Assembly: GCA_019614645.1 (NCBI GenBank)
Contig: JABWDB010000015.1
Location: 5,961,501 to 6,025,500, forward strand
Direction: 5' to 3'
From: Stratiolaelaps scimitus
Taxonomy: Eukaryota; Arthropoda; Arachnida; Mesostigmata; Laelapidae
Length of the DNA: 64,000 bases
Under the pieces are notes generated by a model. That model made no database searches, had not been told where the DNA came from, and saw nothing but the letters and a program-made list of their open reading frames with translations. Position numbers and translations under genes: made by a program. Positions 50,369 to 63,725 of the stretch are shown here, in pieces; position 1 is the first letter of the stretch; each line of letters starts with the position of its first letter.

Positions 50369-50387
50369 TAAACAAACCAAAAATATA

Positions 50388-51630
50388 TCCGTGTTCTCAT
50401 GCGTGACCAATAAAGCTCCTGCTCTTATTGATCGCGAAGCTCGTAAGATGTACGATGAGTGGCTTCTGCCTACAATCGACGTTGCTTACCAATCGAAGGA
50501 ATTCCTCGGGAGAGCACCCTTGGTTTATTCTCTTAGATCGCTAGTGAAACGTAGTTATTTCCGACGATCCGATGTTCTCCTGCTTCTGCCAAGTTCAGTG
50601 GAAATAGTCGAGCTCTGCCGTTGACGATCTCTGAGTGCAGCAGCCATGAATAGCACACCACAATTTGTGATCGCCGGTTCGATCCCAAGAGATCGTATAT
50701 ATATATATATATATTGGGATTTGGATATATTATATTGTATCGGGGTTAGCATATGCCATTGTGGTGTAGCTCCACCGTCGCATAGGTCTGTTAGAGGAAG
50801 CCCAAATAGGACCGACATGACGACAGGCGCTTGAAGCAATACTGGCACACAGCGGAACCGATGCCTTGCTGCCTTAGAAAATAAATCGGGCGTTAGCTAC
50901 CGAGAACAAAAAAAAACCAAAAAAAAATCTGTGTTTTCTTATGATAAGCATGCATCGTCACTCCGCCTGCTTGAGGTATACTTTCCAATGTAGTCACCCA
51001 TGGGAATCACCTTGCAACTCCGGAGTTGGCCTATGACGCCGGTGAGATCAGGTACCAAATTTATGATCGACGTCATCCTCCAGATGACTTGCACCTAATG
51101 TGTATGGTCAATACTTATCCCATGAAATTTTTAATTTCTCTCTCGCCGCGCAAATTTTTTTTCAAACGCACCCGACACCACCAGAGGACACCTTCCAATC
51201 TCGATGGAAGTAGGCTGATCCAGTGCAGCGGGGTTGACGTGGATGACAGAACATCCTCTGCTGAGAATCTATCTCTTCCTTACGAGTCGTTTCGGCGGTC
51301 TAGCAATAAATATCTGTACAATTCTGTTCAATTTGTTACCACCGGCAAAATGTTTTGCCATTCACGGGCCGCCAAACGCATCCTCGCTATCGTTGAGCAG
51401 GATGTGTGGTACTATTTGTGGTTCGCCGACGTAAACAGATCCTTAACTCACGTGCTGCCTGCTACTCGAACAAACGAATCACAGCAACACCGAACCCTGC
51501 CGTGCGTACGCAGTCTCTGTCGACGACACCTGTATTCGTTTGAGACTGTCTGGCTGTGTGTATTTGTGCCCAGAAAGGTGGTCTAGTCAACCGGCAAGTT
51601 ACGTGAATAGTGCTTTACTTTATATTCAAA
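50388..51630. other. Interval between U2 copy 2 and CCDC25
   Basis: It holds the promoter and 5' UTR of CCDC25, which starts at 51631. A (TA)n tract lies at about 50696-50715, just after a tRNA-like GGTTCGATCCCAAGAG near 50679, possibly another SINE relic. A 186-codon plus-strand frame at 51026-51586 ends 45 bases before the CCDC25 ATG. It shows no motif and I do not call it a gene. Confidence 0.5.
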
Positions 51631-53320
51631 ATGGTGTTCTTCTTTACAAGCACCTGTAAGTATCTGACTGGCATAACTCTACAGTTTGGACGTGTCCGCT
51701 GCAGGCTTTCACCTGTATATACATATATATATATATTTTTTTTTTTATATGATTTGCGCAAAAAATCCTGTTCTCGATGCTGTCAAATTGTTTTCGGTCG
51801 ATATTTATTCTTTTTCAAGTATCCATTAAGCAAACGATTGGTACTGACTTTCCCTTGAGTATATGGCTGGCCGTCTAATCGTCATCCGGGTCGAGATACT
51901 GTCAGGTCAAAGTAGCCAATAGTATCCCAAAAAACATTTACATAGAGGGAATTTAGTTCCCCTACAACATTTACACTTACCACAAATTTTGCGTTGCCAC
52001 ATTAAAAATGAAATCGTTGATCCCTGTGTCTAACCGTATATATGTACACACCGCGTCGAAAGAATAGCCCATCCGGACGTTTCTGATTTTTTTCTCAACC
52101 GTAAGTACCATTGCAGTTTCGCTTTCAGTTCTTCAAATATATGACATTTCAAGAATATTCCACGAATATTTGTCTATCTATCTCGGATGTAGACATTCGA
52201 TATCGGAAATTGTCGTTCTGAGGTCGCGTCAAAAAGATAGCAAACACTTAGTGTTTTTGTCGAGTGGGACGATAGTTGAAACGCAACTGAGTTCGAAGGC
52301 CCCTTCTCGTTCAAATGTTCTGGACCCTTTGTCAGCGAAAACTACGATGGGCCGATGCTGGCAACTTAGTGAAGATGAGAAGAAAACGATTTTCAACCTC
52401 AATGAAGAAAACAAGTTGGAAATCGCGCGAATTTTGCAGAGAGAAAAGGGAGGTGATTTCAGATTTTCTCAAAGATCCGTAGAATATTCGTAGAATGTTC
52501 TTGAAATGTGATGACTTTGATTGACTGAAAGTGAAACTGAAGCGCCACTTACGGTTGAGAAAAAAAATTCTCCATTCTTTATATATATATATATAAGAGT
52601 GCATTCTTCAGCAAGAATGCGCTAAGCGATACCGGGAAGGCTGGTGCTGTTGAACATCGTCAACAATATATATATATATATATATGTTTTTTTTTCCAGC
52701 TACGACACCTCCAACGGAACTGTACATGGGCGCTGACAAATATGAAAGTAAGTTATCGTTTTATGGTGAAGTGCTCCTTCAAAAAAACAAAGAAAAAATA
52801 TATATATGTATATATATATATAGCTGGTTTGTTCGAAGTGATATTATATATCACATTAAATTTGTTGCTACGTTAATGGGAACGTTCTGGCGAAGTTTTC
52901 CTTGATATCGATTACATTTTCAAATGTTTCAAGAGAGTTTCGTCATTCGTTTGCGCCACAGGCCATGCATGGTGTACATAACCTAGTTCTTCCTTTTGGG
53001 ATGGCTGTCTCTCGCTGGCTAGCCGGCTGGCTGCTATACCCACATGATGTGCTTAAATACGCCTACGAGTTTCCTCTCAGAGTTCCGCCTAGTTATTTTC
53101 CGCCGTACAACGTAGTCAGCCAAGTCTTCGATTACGAACGGCTATTCCAATCTGTGACGGTGCGAATCTTCCCACAGACGAAAAGCTCATTCGGTGGGGT
53201 TGGCCTGAAGATGTCTGGTTCCACGTCGACAATCTCTCCTCAGCCCATGTCTACGTTCGTCTAAAACCGGTAAGTGCACCGACTGCGATTAACGGTGTCT
53301 ACCATTTGGTGATAACACTT

Positions 53321-53352
<32 letters not shown>

Positions 53353-55005
53353 CGTACATGGATATATGTGGTCGACAATTCTACCCGGTGAAATTCAATC
53401 AAGAGCACACTCGTCTATATATTCTTAATCGAATATCTAGAACAAAGAGAACACACTTCCCCTGGGTCTCTGGCTGTCGAAAGCCAGATGCGGTGGGTTC
53501 GAGCCCTCTGCGTGACATACAAGAGAGCTTAAGCATTGTGAAATTACAGCTCCTTTAATAAACCAATAAAGCTTTACCCAGTACCTAGCGGGTGCCCAAA
53601 ATAGAAATTTCGTTGCCCCTTCTAGATATCTAAGGGAAATATTCGCATTAATCGTATTGTAATAACTAGGTTGCACATGGCTCTCCCCCTGTAGAGTTAA
53701 TTTGTTACACAATCCTGATACAGCTTTTATTTCTGCTTTATACCGTGCTGAAACGTCTTGCTGCGATTGTTTTGATCTCAGGGTCAAACGATCAATGACA
53801 TGCCACCGGAGCTGATCGCGGACTGCGCCCAACTTGTCAAGTACAATTCGATAATGGTGAGTGAGTGGGTGTGTGCGTGTGTATGCAAGCGGAGCTTGTC
53901 GTCGTTATGGAGATACCCCTCAATTTTAGTATCAGTGCTTTGTCGCCTTGGTTGCGGTGGTCCGCGGCATTATCGCGGCTCATCTCTCGTCTAGATCATA
54001 GAATTCGCGGAAGAGACGGCAGAACTTGCGGTTGACTAATCGACTGTAAATTAGCGAGGGGCTAATTCGTCGAATTGCCAACTATTCCTAACTTACAAAA
54101 TTACACTCATTATATTATATATTACAGTTGCCACACACACGGCAACTTTCAAGGTGATTAAAAAAATATTCCCGAACATTCTCAGCCACCCTATGCGCCG
54201 CGGACCATTCTATTCACTCCGTTGACTGTTTCTTGGCCAGACCTTCTTCGTCAGCGCAGTGGCTTGGACGGCTAAGTCTCTGGCTATCGGAAGCCAGAGG
54301 ACGCAGGTTCGAGCCCTGCCGTGTGACATAAAAGAGAGCTTAAGCATTGTAAAAATTGCAGCTCCTTCAATAAACCAATAAACCTTTACCGGCAGTGAAT
54401 GTCTCGTGGTTTTTAACTGCGTTACTAAAAATAGAAATCAATCATCTTGCAGGGAAGCAAGGAGAGCAGCGTCGACGTCGTCTATACAATGTGGAGTAAT
54501 CTGAAGAAGACCCAAGGCATGGTCGATGGTCAGGTAGGCTTCCACGACGAGAAGGCCGTCCGAAAGTACCACGTTGAAAAGAAGGACAATTCGATTACCA
54601 ACCGGCTAAATAAGACAAAGGTAAGGTGACGGAGCAGGCCGAGATTCCTTCCTCCCCTACAGTATCTTACACGATAGATTTAGACAATGCGTCTTGATTT
54701 TCCACGACATTTAGTCTTTGTCATATGAATCTTTGTCACCGTCTAATACGATGCCACTATATCTTTCCACTCTATTGACACAGAGCGAGTCTCACCCAGA
54801 TTTCCGCGAGCTGCGCGAAGAGCGCGACCGCAAGGAGCGCGCAGCAAAACGTGAGGAGGAACGACTCCAGCGGGAACGCGAAAAGGAGGAGGCCAAGAAG
54901 CGCGAAGAGCTGAAGAAGCTGAAGAGCTACGACTCGCTCATGAAGCCGGAGAAGATGATGACGAACGTCGACGCTGCGGGATACGATTCGGACGACTTTA
55001 TGTAA
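51631..55005 (+). CDS. CCDC25: CCDC25 (coiled-coil domain-containing protein 25), 6 exons, complete
   Basis: Exons: 51631-51655, 52700-52747, 53178-53269, 53782-53856, 54453-54620, 54784-55005 (TAA). All junctions are GT-AG and phase-compatible. The product is 209 residues, against about 208 for human CCDC25. The N-terminal NFACT-R/DUF814-type fold is clear: MVFFFTST start, [55 protein letters not shown] and [13 protein letters not shown]. From about residue 140 a highly charged coiled coil ([20 protein letters not shown]) leads to the conserved end [15 protein letters not shown] and YDSDDFM. In humans CCDC25 has been reported as a membrane sensor of extracellular trap DNA; the NFACT-R fold also links it to RNA or ribosome-associated proteins. 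The role in this organism is unknown. Introns 3 and 4 contain SINE family A copies and intron 1 a deleted Tc1-like element. Confidence 0.97.
52083..52570 (+). mobile_element. Internally deleted Tc1/mariner-like transposon in CCDC25 intron 1
   Basis: Two imperfect inverted repeats of about 88 bases bound the element: left about 52083-52172 and right about 52481-52570. Both contain TTTTTTCTCAACCGTAAGT and CATTTCAAGAA at corresponding places in opposite orientation. Inside, a short frame from 52347 to 52493 begins [20 protein letters not shown] and resembles the start of Tc1-type transposase helix-turn-helix domains (MGRGKxLSEEEK). It breaks off after about 30 recognisable residues, with the catalytic DDE region absent. 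Length is about 490 bases. It is therefore a non-autonomous, MITE-like derivative. The right end abuts a (TA)n tract, consistent with TA target preference. Confidence 0.75.
53459..53580 (+). repeat. tRNA-derived SINE, family A, 5'-truncated copy
   Basis: It begins within the anticodon-arm equivalent (GTCTCTGGCTGTCGAAAGCC), keeps the B-box GGTTCGAGCCC, then AGAGAGCTTAAGCATTGTGA and TAAACCAATAAA with a GCTTTACCC end. The A-box half is missing, as expected of incomplete reverse transcription. It lies in intron 3 of CCDC25 (53270-53781). Confidence 0.85.
54250..54392 (+). repeat. tRNA-derived SINE, family A, full-length copy
   Basis: Full-length: GTCAGCGCAGTGGCTTGGAC head, B-box GGTTCGAGCCCTGC, TAAGCATTGTAAAAATTGCA core, TAAACCAATAAACC and TTTACC end. 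It occupies part of intron 4 of CCDC25 (53857-54452), within 60 bases of exon 5. Similarity to the copies at 4424 and 42564 is high, suggesting recent family activity. Confidence 0.85.
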
Positions 55006-56095
55006 ACTTGCACAAGACCTAAGTCAATGGGTGGTGGCGGGGAAGGGTGTGTGCTCGAGGAGGAATCAGTGGCGCATCTGCAGCTTTTTACAGCGGCTCT
55101 CGTGAAGGGTGTCAGAGGAATATACATGAGTATATAGGTTTCTCCTGCGATGAGACGCGTTGCGAAGCTTCGTGCGTCTCGAGGTGTCGGGGTTTGGATG
55201 GACAAACTCTGTGGACGGCGGACGAACCGCTGGACCATAGGACACTGACTGATTGACCGGCTGTACGAGGGAGGAGACACCCGCTGACTGATTTCTTCTA
55301 CACTAATTCCAACTAATCACATTGAGTTGTTAATTGAGGTACACAGCGGTGGTAACGCTGTGACATTCTTGCAGACATTGCCATGTATGAATGTGCGTTC
55401 GGAAGACAGCCAATTTTTGAAGAGAGTATTTTTTTAAAGAATTTCAAATATCACCCATGATTCGCTTGGTAAGTGGTGGTGCTCTTTGCTGTGTGGTGGC
55501 GCTCGGCGATGGCCGTCGTGTAACCGGAATCGATGCTGAGAGCATGTTAGACGGAAGTGAGTGAAGTTGTATTCAAGAGGAACAACATGTAAATGCTACA
55601 AATATATATATATAGATATATATACGTATATGATCGTGACGACTGCATTGGGTGACTGCTCAACTAAGACATTGTATCAATCTCGGATCGTAGCGCCAAA
55701 CCAATAGCATCTGGATGAAATGCATGTCGTTTTGCTGACGAAGAGGTGACATCACCACGGAGGTCTAGAGGAAAAGCACTCGACGAGGAACGGAGGAATA
55801 ATATCGAGATGGACTCGCTAGTGGATCACGGGAGAAGATGTTTGTCTGGCATATTGCACATTATAGGTATTGTACAGTTGTGACAACTGAGGCACAGTCC
55901 CAGCTGAGTTGCGCCCCCGACATGATGCGGCGGGGGCGGTTGATGGGGTGACGTAGAATGAATGACTGATGCAGCGTATTTTGGTGCAGATGCCACTTGT
56001 TCCGATTGCTGAGATTGGGACAAGAGGTGGACTCCACCGAGTCCATGAACGAGCAGATACCGATTCATCCGTATCTTTGTTCACCGTATCATATG

Positions 56096-56148
<53 letters not shown>

Positions 56149-59100
56149 TTTTCAACATATTGTGCCCTTGATTGATGCTACCCTCCCTGGCCCCCATCGA
56201 TCCACTACTGGTTCTACGATGGGATATAATAACCTCTATTTTTATGGCTGCTGCAACATGCATTCGTTTGGTGTACGACGCTGGTGCCGTTGAGCAGAAT
56301 TTCAACCCGTGCCCGCATCTTCCAACGTAAACACCACGCGCGGTCGACAGAGGCCGAAGTTCAATCGACTATTCAACGGATTTAGCTGCTGGTGATCGGT
56401 GCACTGTGCATTGGCCACTTTTGTAGTAGTGAATGGAATCACAATGATCACATCGAGATGATTAGGCGTATTGGTACATTTCGGCGAGTCGAACCCGTCG
56501 ACCGATCGACTCGGTGAACACTCTATGGTCTATGGCTGAGGGATGAGCCTTGCCTTGATTGTATGATCTTTGAAGTGGGCAGTGAGCTTGGCGTGTTGTC
56601 GATGCTCGTTACAGATGTGATGCAAACGTGTGACACGCGCCATACGAATATGTGGACGATCGAGTTTCAAGTTTCGTCAGCGATTTCGTATCGGAGCAGA
56701 ATTGAAGGGCAGAACAAAATCTGATCAGATCGTTCTGATTATTACCAGATATAAATTATCTATCTATATAGTGATATCTATATATGGCTTGTCCACGCAA
56801 GGTGGTCGTCTCGAGCAATGAAATAAACCGCTGAAGATAATATCGCATCGATAGGCTGACCGAACCTAACCTACTGTATCTGTCAATCTAGTCTAGTTGC
56901 TTCCTTAGGAGTTCCCCGTGGACGTCGTCTCTCAGTCGACGATTATGGTTGACCGCGATATGGACCACGATAATTTTCCCCATGCTGAATTCATTCGAGT
57001 ACACCTTGTCTGTCTGAAGGAGCTCACTCAACGGTGAACACTACCGTTAACTAATCCCCCGTTAACCATCCTATATTAACTAGTCCAAATCAACTCGTAG
57101 TGTACCGCTGGCCACGATACGCTATTCACCTACGATCCCCCCCTCCCACCATCACCACCACGAGTTGCTGTGATACCAACTATGGCTATATAATTCATTC
57201 TCACTAGTCACTGATCGAAATGAACACACAAACACACAATGTCGTTATGATTTTATCTTTCACCGCGTCTCGTCTTTTTGTTTTTCGCTATTACAGAGCT
57301 CTTTCTATTCTGTTTATTTATTTTGATATTACCGTCATCAGCCTCGCCTCGCGTTATTTCGCCGCTTTCTCCATCTGCATAATAACGATCATCCAGCATT
57401 CATCACCGTACTCATTTCCTCGCTCCATAAGTATCCCTTGTCTCTCTCTCTCTCTCTCTTCTGTATCCTGCATTTGTTTGCGTGTATTCGGTTTGTATCG
57501 AGGTTCGTTCTGACTTCTCCTCGATATTTCCACCTAGCATCATCACCGCCATCGTTATTATTATTATAACTGTTATTAGGGTATTAGGTGTTAGACTCAC
57601 ATCATTTTGTTACTTATAAGGTTTACTACAGAGGAAACGGCACAGTCGGCTATCGTTCGTCGGGGAGTGTTGCGATTCGATTCCCGCCATTTCTTTCTGC
57701 CACTTATCCAATCAATCAATCAATCAATTGATTAGGTCGTCGTCATAGACGTCAGTGAACAAAATGGTGCGGTTTTGTTTGTCAGACTACGAATTCTCCC
57801 CTGGTGGCCCCCTCTCTCTCTCTCTCTCTTTCTCTCCCTATCTGTCTCTCTTTTATCCGATTATAGCATGTATATTATTATTATTATTAATTATTAACAT
57901 TTATAATTTTTAATATCAATCACCATATCCTCTCCTGTCCATGTATATATGTGGGGCTCTCTCTCTCTCTCGCGTTCTTCTGGTTTTCTTCACTTAATGT
58001 CAACAGCAACAGAATATCTAGCTGCGCCTCGGTCAGCCGCTTTGCCCACACCTCTGCTGCAATACCTGCGTATAATTACTCATAATATTAATATTATTAT
58101 TATTATTATTGGTACTCTTCTTGACCTCAACCAGTATATTGATCAGTACGGTTCAATCACTGTTGTGATCGTTAATCCATTTATTCAAGTTCACATTATT
58201 TCTGCTTCTCTTATTCGACGTGGCCCCTCGACGCACCGATATCCCACTACAAACCGGTGCTGAATGAATCTGATGAGGCCACATCCCATCGAGTGAAGTC
58301 ACGTCCGTCTAGCAATTGCTTTCCAAGCGTCACCATCGGAATCGATATTTTGTCGTCATCGTAGCCACGCAGCCGGTGATCGCTCACGACTGACTCGACG
58401 GCCATGTCTCTCTGCCGTCTGCCGTATCGTGGCCACACGTGGTCAAACGTCGCTGCCTGTACTCGTAACGTAACATAGGAATACGACGACCTTCCCGTTG
58501 CCCTTATTGCCCTTGAATTTGCTGTCCATCTCGAAACGACGCCTGGGACCATCTTTCTACCGCCTAATCCCCGATCTCATCCGCTTAGCCTAGAGAACCC
58601 ATCTGCGGCGTCTATCTGATACCGTATCTCTGTTATTGTGGGGTGTTATCATTATTATTATTATTATCATCATCGTCGTTTATTATTGTGATTTGTATTA
58701 TTATTATTATTATTATTGTTAATTGTATTTGATGAGTGGTTACCCGACTAAGTCAGGGTATTCTCATGATCATCGGATCGGCCATCATCACCCCCACATC
58801 CCTGCCTTCCATGCATCATCAATCGGTCTCCATTCACCTTGCGTGCTCAGTACAGTAGAGCTGGGATATTTCGCCACCTGATCGTAACCCCACCATCGAC
58901 GTGGCCATGATCAATCACCGTCAAGTTTCACTCAACAACAACAACACCCCCGTCCCCCGAACCTCCGTGTTCATCACATTATCATCAGCCTTGGTGATGG
59001 CCTTGGTGTCCCCCTCTTGTTGTCTTTCATCGTTTATTAATTGAACATAATTACAACATTTCGGCTCATGTGTTCTCCTTGTTCTAGTACTATATATTAT

Positions 59101-60772
59101 ATGATTATTATTATTATTATTATTGTTATTCATCATCATCATCATTACTACTACTATTATTAATATTACTGAGTTTGTTACCATTAGCCGCTATCCAGCG
59201 CGTGTACTGCTCACGTGTGCGCTCATTATATATATTCATGTATATATATATATATATATATATATAGTATAGTCAAGTTCCACAGCCGGAACGTATGGGA
59301 GCTACTTTATCTCGGAATATGTGGGGGTCGGGTTATAATTTTCTAGTCACAGCTTCTTTATTGTTTTCTTTCTTCGACCGCGTCCTCAATCTTTGCACCC
59401 ATTGTCGCCGTCAGACACTCCGTTAGATGGCTCTCCTGTTATCATTCCAATGGTCCACACCGATGAAATGATATCTCCGCGGAATATGTGTACTGTTTTT
59501 ATGAGTATCGCTAACATACATATATATATATATATATGTTGTACCTATTTTTATATATATGTACACAACTTATGTAACGTGCGGTGGAAGAGAGACAAGA
59601 TCATTTGTATGTCATCGGCTTGCTCCTGTGGGTACCACGTAATAAAGCCTAGGCGCCAGCGCTGACCACACCGATCGCCCACCGACGTCAAGGCATGCCA
59701 AGGAACATAACAGGACAACGGTGGGAATTCGTAGCAGAGAGTGAAAAAGCATCCAAACAGGCCAAACGAATCTGTCGACGAGTTGTTGGCCCAGGCGGCT
59801 CCACTGGAGATTTGCACTTGGGCGGGGTGAAAGTACCATCTTGGATGAGACAATGTTGCTTGAAGCAATGCTACCGAGAAATGGTATCGAGGTCTTTCTG
59901 CCATAGAAGGCAGACGAGTGAGAGCCTATGGAAATAGTGTGGATTCCCTCGGAGCTACATCAGACCTCTAAGGTCATTCGGTGTTCCCAGTGATTGACAT
60001 GTGACAGAATCATGCAGATGTGTTCTCTCCCGCGGTCGATTGACACAATTGCCTGAAGTGATTTCTGGTGATTTCTGATCGGATACTAGTCGGAAGAACG
60101 TCGCCACGGGCATCTAACACAGGGATTGCTGACCTGCTGGACCTTCGCTTGATCTCCACAGTGAACATAGCTAAGAGCTCGAAGCACTCGCGAGAGACAT
60201 TGATACAACGCCCCTTCAGATGGTCTCATGTTAAGTCCGTTTGCTGATCGACGCATAACGAGAGGAGGGAGGATTTGCATTCGAAGCTGGAAGGGCTAAG
60301 ACTTGACATTTAGGTAACTGTTGATGTGGCGTTGCATCTCGTTCATGCGCGGGATTAAGGCGGGAACATTTGAAAGGACTAACAAAAAAGGTGTACAGCT
60401 TTACAGATGATGCATAAGCGGCGCAAACGATGTCGTCTACGCTTTTGCACTACGACAAAAAGACCAACCCGACGCTGTTATCCTGTTATACTCCTGCATC
60501 TATTATCTTATTTAGTATTGATTTTATGTGTTCGTATATGTTTTTACTGGACTGCGCATGCCGCCCGCAAGATGTGTGATATGAGTTAAGTAGTCGTTGG
60601 ATTCATTGACTTTGAGAAAGAATTACACGAAGCGTCATAGGGACCAAGCGAGTAACGAACGAGGAAACAACCTTGTAGTGTGATATGATCATAATGTGAT
60701 TATTGGTCAATAACAACAAGAATGATTTGATGGTCGACAACCTCATATCCTCTATTCGTTAATGATACGCAG

Positions 60773-60774
<2 letters not shown>

Positions 60775-60826
<52 letters not shown>

Positions 60827-60828
60827 GT
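60775..60828. repeat. (TA)n microsatellite
   Basis: About 44 uninterrupted bases of TA followed by GTATATGTAC, in the gene-poor tail. It is one of more than twenty such tracts in the window. Confidence 0.95.
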
Positions 60829-62487
60829 ACGTTAAGTAAACGAGGTCCACTGACCCAAAAACCCGGAGAACATTTCCGGAGGTCCATCTAACAAAAGGGA
60901 GATTAATCACGGGGATCAGGTTCTATCCCTCTTTCCGCTGTGTCCATGATGTCCTCCCATAGCACTGTAGTATTCAAATTCGACCCAGTGTTGTTCAACT
61001 TTTCTTCAGTGAACAACACCGGTCCACACATACTTTTTCGTTCTAAATCGAAAAGGCAGAGTGAAATGTTCGCGTCTAGTTACGTCTCTACCTAATTTCA
61101 ATAATAACCGCCCTTGGGCCCTTCTCGGCCCCGTGTCCGGTGCTGCGTAGACGGGAATCCCCTCTCTTCCTCTCTCTCTCTCTCTCTCTCTCTATCATCC
61201 CTTTTACAGCCAACCCCGCCGAAACAAAATTTTTTTGATGCATTAATATTTCATTATCTTTCATTCATATTTCAAAGCGTTTCCCCCGGGAGACGAATAA
61301 GGTAAACCCAGAGTAACATCAACAGAACGACCATACGCAACAACGAGTATATCATTTCAGCGCTATTTCTCGGGACATGCCTGTGGCAATGATGGTGGTA
61401 GTGTGGCAAGACTTGGTATTGGCGCATGGTATCTGCAGGCACGCCAACCCATCGCGGGTACCTGGGGACATTTTACGCTGGGCAGCGATGATCAGCTTGC
61501 AGTGCAGGAATCAGTGTATCATCATCTAAAGGCAGGACCCCGATACCCCTGCGGGGGGAGCGGGGGTGCTTTACAAAAAAATAGAAAGATAAAAATGCAT
61601 CAAGGAAATTAGTCAGGCGTGTAACTCTGTACAGGTGTCTGTTCTGTTATTGGTCAATTAGTGATGCGTGGGCTGTCGAGTGTAGGCTAATTAAGGAGAA
61701 AAGCTCAAGTGGCAATAACAAACAATGATAACAACATCAACAACAAGGAGGAGGAGGAAGAGGGTTTTATAATAAGTGTTATTATTATTATTATATAGTA
61801 TGATATAAAAAAATAATAATAATAATAATTAGTAGTAATAAAACTGCCTAATTAACTACGATGCAACTGACGGCCATCCTCGGGAATCATCTCCATCTGC
61901 CTAATCAATCTACCTACCTACATAATACCGTAGTCAGAGTTCACTTCTCGAAGTTCGACGGGGAGCAGCGGGATGTTGGTTTTTATTATCATTATTCAAC
62001 ATAACTCTTATTATTACTGCAGCTGTTGTGCCACGGTGCCACGCAGTCTTGCGGCACTCGAATATACTCGACAGTCTAATATCGGACTATTCTCGTTCTT
62101 CTCTACCCTTAAATCTCTTCAATAGGACGATATCTATGTATTCTAAGCGAGTCACCTAGTCATTGAAGCGTACGGGGGTATGTATATCTATCGAGAAGCT
62201 TCAGCAGAACAGGCAGCACTGACTGACTGACTGTCCATGTTCAACTTTCGTATCGTCAGCGTGAAGTGCATTTGACAGATAATAATCGTTCTTCTCGTCA
62301 TACGCACACGCTGTATAGGGTGTCGTCATATTATTATTATTATTATCGATTATAACGGCGTGTGACTATAGAGCTGGCTGACATACATTGAGGAGCAGTG
62401 AAAAAATTGATAGAACATGACGACACCTCGCCATGTTATGCATCTTCACCGATATACTTATCTCTCTCTCTCTCTCTCTTTCTCTCT

Positions 62488-62524
<37 letters not shown>

Positions 62525-62712
62525 CGTGTATATGTCTAATAACTTAGGTAACGTATTCTGCATCGTTCTACGTTTCATTGCTTGCTGGTCTCACTCACTT
62601 CGCATCTACCTATTTGTATAGGCAAACCTATGAGCACAATTGTGTGAAAATCATAAATGTATTGGAAATCGCAGTGAATATCTCAATATGAATATGTACA
62701 ATCTCATCATTC

Positions 62713-62721
62713 ACACACACG

Positions 62722-62776
<55 letters not shown>
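62713..62776. repeat. Compound (CA)n-(TA)n microsatellite
   Basis: A CA-rich run with one CG interruption passes directly into about 44 bases of TA. Compound CA/TA tracts like this usually grow by slippage plus C-to-T transition. Confidence 0.9.
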
Positions 62777-62777
<1 letters not shown>

Positions 62778-63630
62778 TATCTTATCTCGAGCAGTATTTG
62801 CTGCTTGTGAAGTATGTATTTAGTTCGGCAGAAGCGTACTAGGCTGCTGGTGACGACGCGATGTGAAGACTCTCAAACTTGCACATGATCGACTTCACGC
62901 GCCCCATCATTCACTGGCAAATATTTTAGCAATGGATGACATAGACTAAAGCAAGCCAAAGCATATCCTACTATCTATTATTATTATTGTTCTGTCAATA
63001 TCAATATTCTCATTATGATCTCGCTCTCTGACATCGAACGAGTGGAGAGGATCTCTCATGTGATGACTGAATTAACAAATACCTCTTGGTGTTAGGCGAA
63101 GTATATATATATATATATAATCGGAATGGATGATGGGTATATATGATTTGAGGATGTGTCTTCTGTTTCGCCATGACCCGCTACATGGGTCGACAGATGT
63201 GTGCGGGGCGCAGTTGTTAATATATATATATATATAGATGCGCGAAAGCTTCCTTTGGCTCCCAGCTATATCAGTGAATAAGCATCAGCAAGTCAGCTCG
63301 GCTCCTATTGGCTTCTATATCTACATGAACCTCAGTTTTCTACAGATGGCTTTTTGCCGCGTTGCTACCCGCCACCACTGTAAACGTTTGCAGGGTCCTC
63401 CAGAGTATTCGAGTCTGTCTGTGTATATGTGTTAGCCTGCCTCTACCCATGATTACAGTGTGTGGAATTCGTCTGAACGGGGATCTCCAATGTATCTAGG
63501 GTCGACAGACGAACAACAAACACTAATGTGTTTATATATATGCCCCCCCCCCAAACCTCTCGCGGCAGGCGGGGTTATATATATATATATATGTGTGTAT
63601 ATATATATATACATGCGGTGCAAATTACAG

Positions 63631-63725
63631 CTTGTTCTTGTTGTTGCTGCTGCTGTTGTTACTATTGTTGTTGTTGTTGTTGCTGCAGCTGCTGCTGTTG
63701 TTGTGTTGCCGTTGTTGTTGTTGTG
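63631..63725. repeat. (TTG/CTG)n trinucleotide tract
   Basis: An imperfect run of TTG and CTG triplets of about 95 bases, reading as poly-Gln/Asn/Thr on the minus strand. Translated frames on both strands are homopolymeric (Cys, Val, Thr), which argues against coding use. A (TA)n/(GTGT) tract and a run of ten C residues lie just upstream near 63543-63612. Confidence 0.85.

Noticed and set aside
51026..51586. 186-codon plus-strand frame directly upstream of CCDC25
   Set aside because: No recognisable motif and low coding-like periodicity by eye. The area is more likely promoter and 5' UTR of CCDC25.
61361..61612. Exon-like frame behind a CAG acceptor-like site (GAWYLQARQPIAGTWGHFTL)
   Set aside because: Residue composition looks somewhat protein-like, but there is no usable donor, no phase-compatible neighbour and no recognised family. 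RNA-seq would decide.
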